Assembly: GCF_051388915.1 (NCBI RefSeq)
Contig: NZ_JBPKBH010000019.1
Span: 62,001 to 126,000 of the forward strand
DNA length: 64,000 nt
Direction: 5' to 3'
From: Yinghuangia sp051388915
Lineage (GTDB): Bacteria; Actinomycetota; Actinomycetes; Streptomycetales; Streptomycetaceae
Made by a program: the position numbers and the translations under genes. Positions 62,111 through 64,000 of this stretch are shown in pieces. Each line of letters starts with the position of its first letter. The first letter of the stretch is position 1. The notes beneath the pieces were generated by a model. That model saw nothing but the letters and a program-made list of their open reading frames with translations. It was not told the DNA's origin and ran no database searches.

Positions 62111-63055
62111 TCACTTGGCGGCGGCGCGGAAGGCCGCCACGAACGCGGCCAGTTCGTCTGCGGCCTGATCCAGGTCGTCAGCCGCCTTCCAAGGCACGCG
62201 CACGTCGGTCACCCCGGCCTCCACGAGGGCGGGGACCTGCGCGAAGGTAGCGCCGGCGTCGGGCCGGCCGTCGTCGCTGCAGCGGACCGGAAGGGTGCCG
62301 ACCACCTGGATGTCCCAGTCCTCGCGTCCGAACTCGGCGACCGCGCGCCGCATTTGCGCGATCCCCTCGCGGATGTCGGCCGCCGCGGGCCCCCACGGGA
62401 TCCAGCCGGAGCCGAACCGGGCGAGCCGCCGGGCGACGGCGCGGTTGACCGTTCCGCTGACCCACACCGGCACACCGCCCGGCTGCACGGGCTTGGGCAT
62501 CTGGTGGACCGCCTCGAAGCGCAGCCGGTCGTCCGCGAAGTCGGCGCGCTGTTCGCGCCACAGCGTCCGGCACACCGCGAGGGTGTGGTCCAACAGCTTG
62601 CCGCGGCCCTCGAAGTCCAGCCCGGCGGCCTCGTACTCCTCGCGCTGCCACCCCACACCCACGCCGAGGTCGAGGCGCCCCTTGGACAGCACGTCGAGGG
62701 TGGCCGCGCTCTTGGCGAGCACCGCGGGGCGGCGCAGCGCGGCCTGGAGGATGTTGGTGCCGAGGCGGACCCGGGACGTGACACTGCTGACCGCGGACAG
62801 CACGGTCATCGGCTCCAGCCAGTGGCCGTCCGGGCCGGTGGGCTGCCTCCCGCCGGACACCCCGCCGACCTCCGGACGCCCGTACTCCTCCAGGCGCTCG
62901 CCGAACGCGATGTGGTCCGAGACGAGCAGGCGGTCCACGCCGGCGCGGTCGTAGAGGCGGGCGTGATCCAGCAGAGAGTCCCAGTCCTTGAGGGCCTCGG
63001 CGGAAAACGAAGTCAGCCCCATCGACAACTGGGGTGCGGTGGTGGGTCCGGTCAC
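62111..63055 (-). CDS. LLM-class (luciferase-like) flavin/F420 oxidoreductase, TIGR03619-like
   Basis: A 314-residue luciferase-like protein of a different subgroup from the other two. RLLVSDHIAFGERLEEYG, TSRVRLGTNILQAALRRPAVLAK and LGVGVGWQREEYEAAGLDF are characteristic. GTG 63055 follows GGAG eight bases before; the frame continues upstream without support. The substrate is unknown. It is divergent from the SDR at 63215 across a TAATGTAT element. Confidence 0.87.
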   Translation of the reverse strand: MTGPTTAPQLSMGLTSFSAEALKDWDSLLDHARLYDRAGVDRLLVSDHIAFGERLEEYGRPEVGGVSGGRQPTGPDGHWLEPMTVLSAVSSVTSRVRLGTNILQAALRRPAVLAKSAATLDVLSKGRLDLGVGVGWQREEYEAAGLDFEGRGKLLDHTLAVCRTLWREQRADFADDRLRFEAVHQMPKPVQPGGVPVWVSGTVNRAVARRLARFGSGWIPWGPAAADIREGIAQMRRAVAEFGREDWDIQVVGTLPVRCSDDGRPDAGATFAQVPALVEAGVTDVRVPWKAADDLDQAADELAAFVAAFRAAAK

Positions 63056-63136
63056 GAGCGTGTCTCCATCCGTACGACCGGGCAAACAGGCCCGGGGGCG
63101 TGGCGTCCGAGCGTCGCCCATCGCTTCCTTGAACAG

Positions 63137-63160
63137 AATAATGTATTCATTAATGAGTAC
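63137..63160. promoter_or_regulatory. TAATGTAT-family operator in divergent promoter
   Basis: AATAATGTATTCATTAATG and the following GAGTAC give the most AT-rich element of the family, with AATGTATTCATT forming an interrupted palindrome. It sits between the luciferase-like gene (start 63055) and the SDR (start 63215). Confidence 0.6.
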
Positions 63161-63214
63161 TCGGCCCGCAGCGGGTGCACGCGGCACACGGCGAGGGTCG
63201 GCAAAGGAGAACGT

Positions 63215-64000
63215 ATGACCACCCCACTTCCCCTGGCCGGACACCGGGCGCTCGTCACCGGCGGCAGCGGAGGCATCGGCTCCGCGAGTGCGGCACGGCT
63301 GCTGCGCGACGGCTGCACCGTCACGTTGGCCGCGCGCGGCGCCGAGGCGCTCGCCGCCGCCGCCGACCGGCTCCGCACCCAGGCGNNNNNNNNNNNNNNN
63401 NNNNNNNNNNNNNNNNNNNNNNNNNNNNNNNNNNNNNNNNNNNNNNNNNNGAGGCGCTCGCCGCCGCCGCCGACCGGCTCCGCACCCAGGCGCCCGCGGG
63501 CGCCGCGATCCACACCATCGTGATGGACGGTTGCCGCTCCCAGGACGTACAGGCCGCCGTCGAGGCGGCGCGAGGCTCCGAAGGCCGACTGGACGTCTGC
63601 GTCGCGACGGTGGGCGGCGGCTCCATCGCCCCGATCCTCGCGCTCGACGACGAGCAGTTCATGAACGACATACGCCTGAGCCTGTCCAGCGCCTTCCTCG
63701 CGATCAAGTACGCGGGCGCCGCCATCGCCGCCAGCGGCGGCGGTTCGGTGGTCACCATCTCGACCACGGCCGCCCGCATGCACCCGCCCTTCATGTCCGG
63801 GTACGCCGCCGGCAAAGCGGGGCTGGAGGCGCTGGTTCGCGTAGCCGCCGACGAACTCGGCCCGCTGGGCGTCCGCGTCAACGCCGTACGCCCCGGACTG
63901 ACCCGATCCCAGGAGGACTCGGCGATCTTCCGCGACCCGGCGCTGGTCGCCCAGTTCGTTGCGAACAAGCCGCTGGGCCGCACCGGCCTGCCCGAGGACA
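63215..64000 (+). CDS. Short-chain dehydrogenase (interrupted by a scaffold gap, cut at right edge)
   Basis: An SDR beginning ATG 63215, with the nucleotide loop VTGGSGGIGSASAARLL. The 42 bases before the N run (63344-63385) reappear directly after it (63451-63492), so the break is most likely an assembly overlap. Joined at that overlap, the frame continues through VATVGGGSIAPI, ISTTAARMHPPF, the catalytic SGYAAGKAGLE and NAVRPGLTR. As written, the N length puts the two halves out of frame. The C-terminus is beyond the window. Confidence 0.82.
63386..63450. other. Scaffold gap (65 N) with duplicated flanks
   Basis: Undetermined bases between two identical 42-base copies of SDR coding sequence. 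Collapsing the copies restores one open frame. Confidence 0.95.

Noticed and set aside
1..64000. CRISPR arrays, tRNA or rRNA genes, integrases and transposases
   Set aside because: No spaced direct repeats, cloverleaf-like or rRNA-like stretches, or recombinase motifs were seen on reading through.

Overview
The window is about 64 kb of a very GC-rich draft scaffold with six runs of N. It comes from an actinobacterium, probably of the Streptomyces/Frankia/Pseudonocardia type. The signs are the codon bias, frequent GTG and TTG starts, F420-type luciferase-like oxidoreductases, proteins of the mycothiol-dependent maleylpyruvate isomerase (DinB-like) family, DUF35 zinc proteins and many TetR/GntR regulators. 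No rRNA, tRNA, CRISPR, phage or insertion sequence was recognised. The genus is an inference.

Nearly every gene acts on acyl-CoA thioesters or the alcohols, aldehydes and acids that feed them, so the window reads as a catabolic island. It holds four AMP-forming acyl-CoA ligases, three acyl-CoA dehydrogenases, five crotonase-fold proteins, two MaoC-type hydratases, eight short-chain dehydrogenases (SDRs), two true thiolases, one lipid-transfer-type thiolase paired with a DUF35 protein, two CoA-transferase genes (one a double-length fusion), a biotin-dependent acyl-CoA carboxylase pair beside an AtuA-like protein, an aldehyde dehydrogenase, a P450, three luciferase-like oxidoreductases, three amidohydrolases plus a possible fourth cut by the left edge, and two orphan solute-binding lipoproteins.

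Layout: 0-2.4 kb minus operon (thiolase, luciferase-like oxidoreductase, cut gene); 2.6-10.1 kb plus operon (hydratase, crotonase, two ligases, dehydrogenase, esterase); 10.3-13.1 kb divergent SDR/dehydrogenase; 13.2-19.4 kb CoA-transferase/thiolase/DUF35 facing a DinB-like protein and hydrolase; 19.4-21 kb TetR/SDR pair; 21-24.9 kb binding protein, broken DUF35 remnant, and a TetR-GntR operon; 25-30.2 kb thiolase facing P450 and SDRs; 30.5-40.6 kb second binding protein, ligase-SDR-aldehyde dehydrogenase operon, TetR and amidohydrolase/crotonase; 40.8-49.2 kb two minus operons; 49.5-61.3 kb a long plus-strand run with the AtuA/carboxylase module; 61.3-64 kb TetR, luciferase-like oxidoreductase and an SDR cut by the right edge.

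The most striking feature is regulatory. Intergenic regions carry five families of palindromic sites: CATAGTA-nn-TACTATG (six copies), TAATGTAT-type (seven regions), TGAACC-nn-GGTTCA (four copies), CCAACATATGTTGG (two) and GTTAAnnnnnnTTAAC-type (four). Four families can be tied by position to a GntR or TetR gene inside the window; the regulator of the CATAGTA family is not obvious. The island therefore looks like several interleaved regulons, each switched by its own probable acyl-CoA or ligand-sensing repressor. The substrate cannot be fixed from sequence; a branched, terpenoid- or steroid-like acid is a reasonable guess from the AtuA/carboxylase and thiolase/DUF35 modules.
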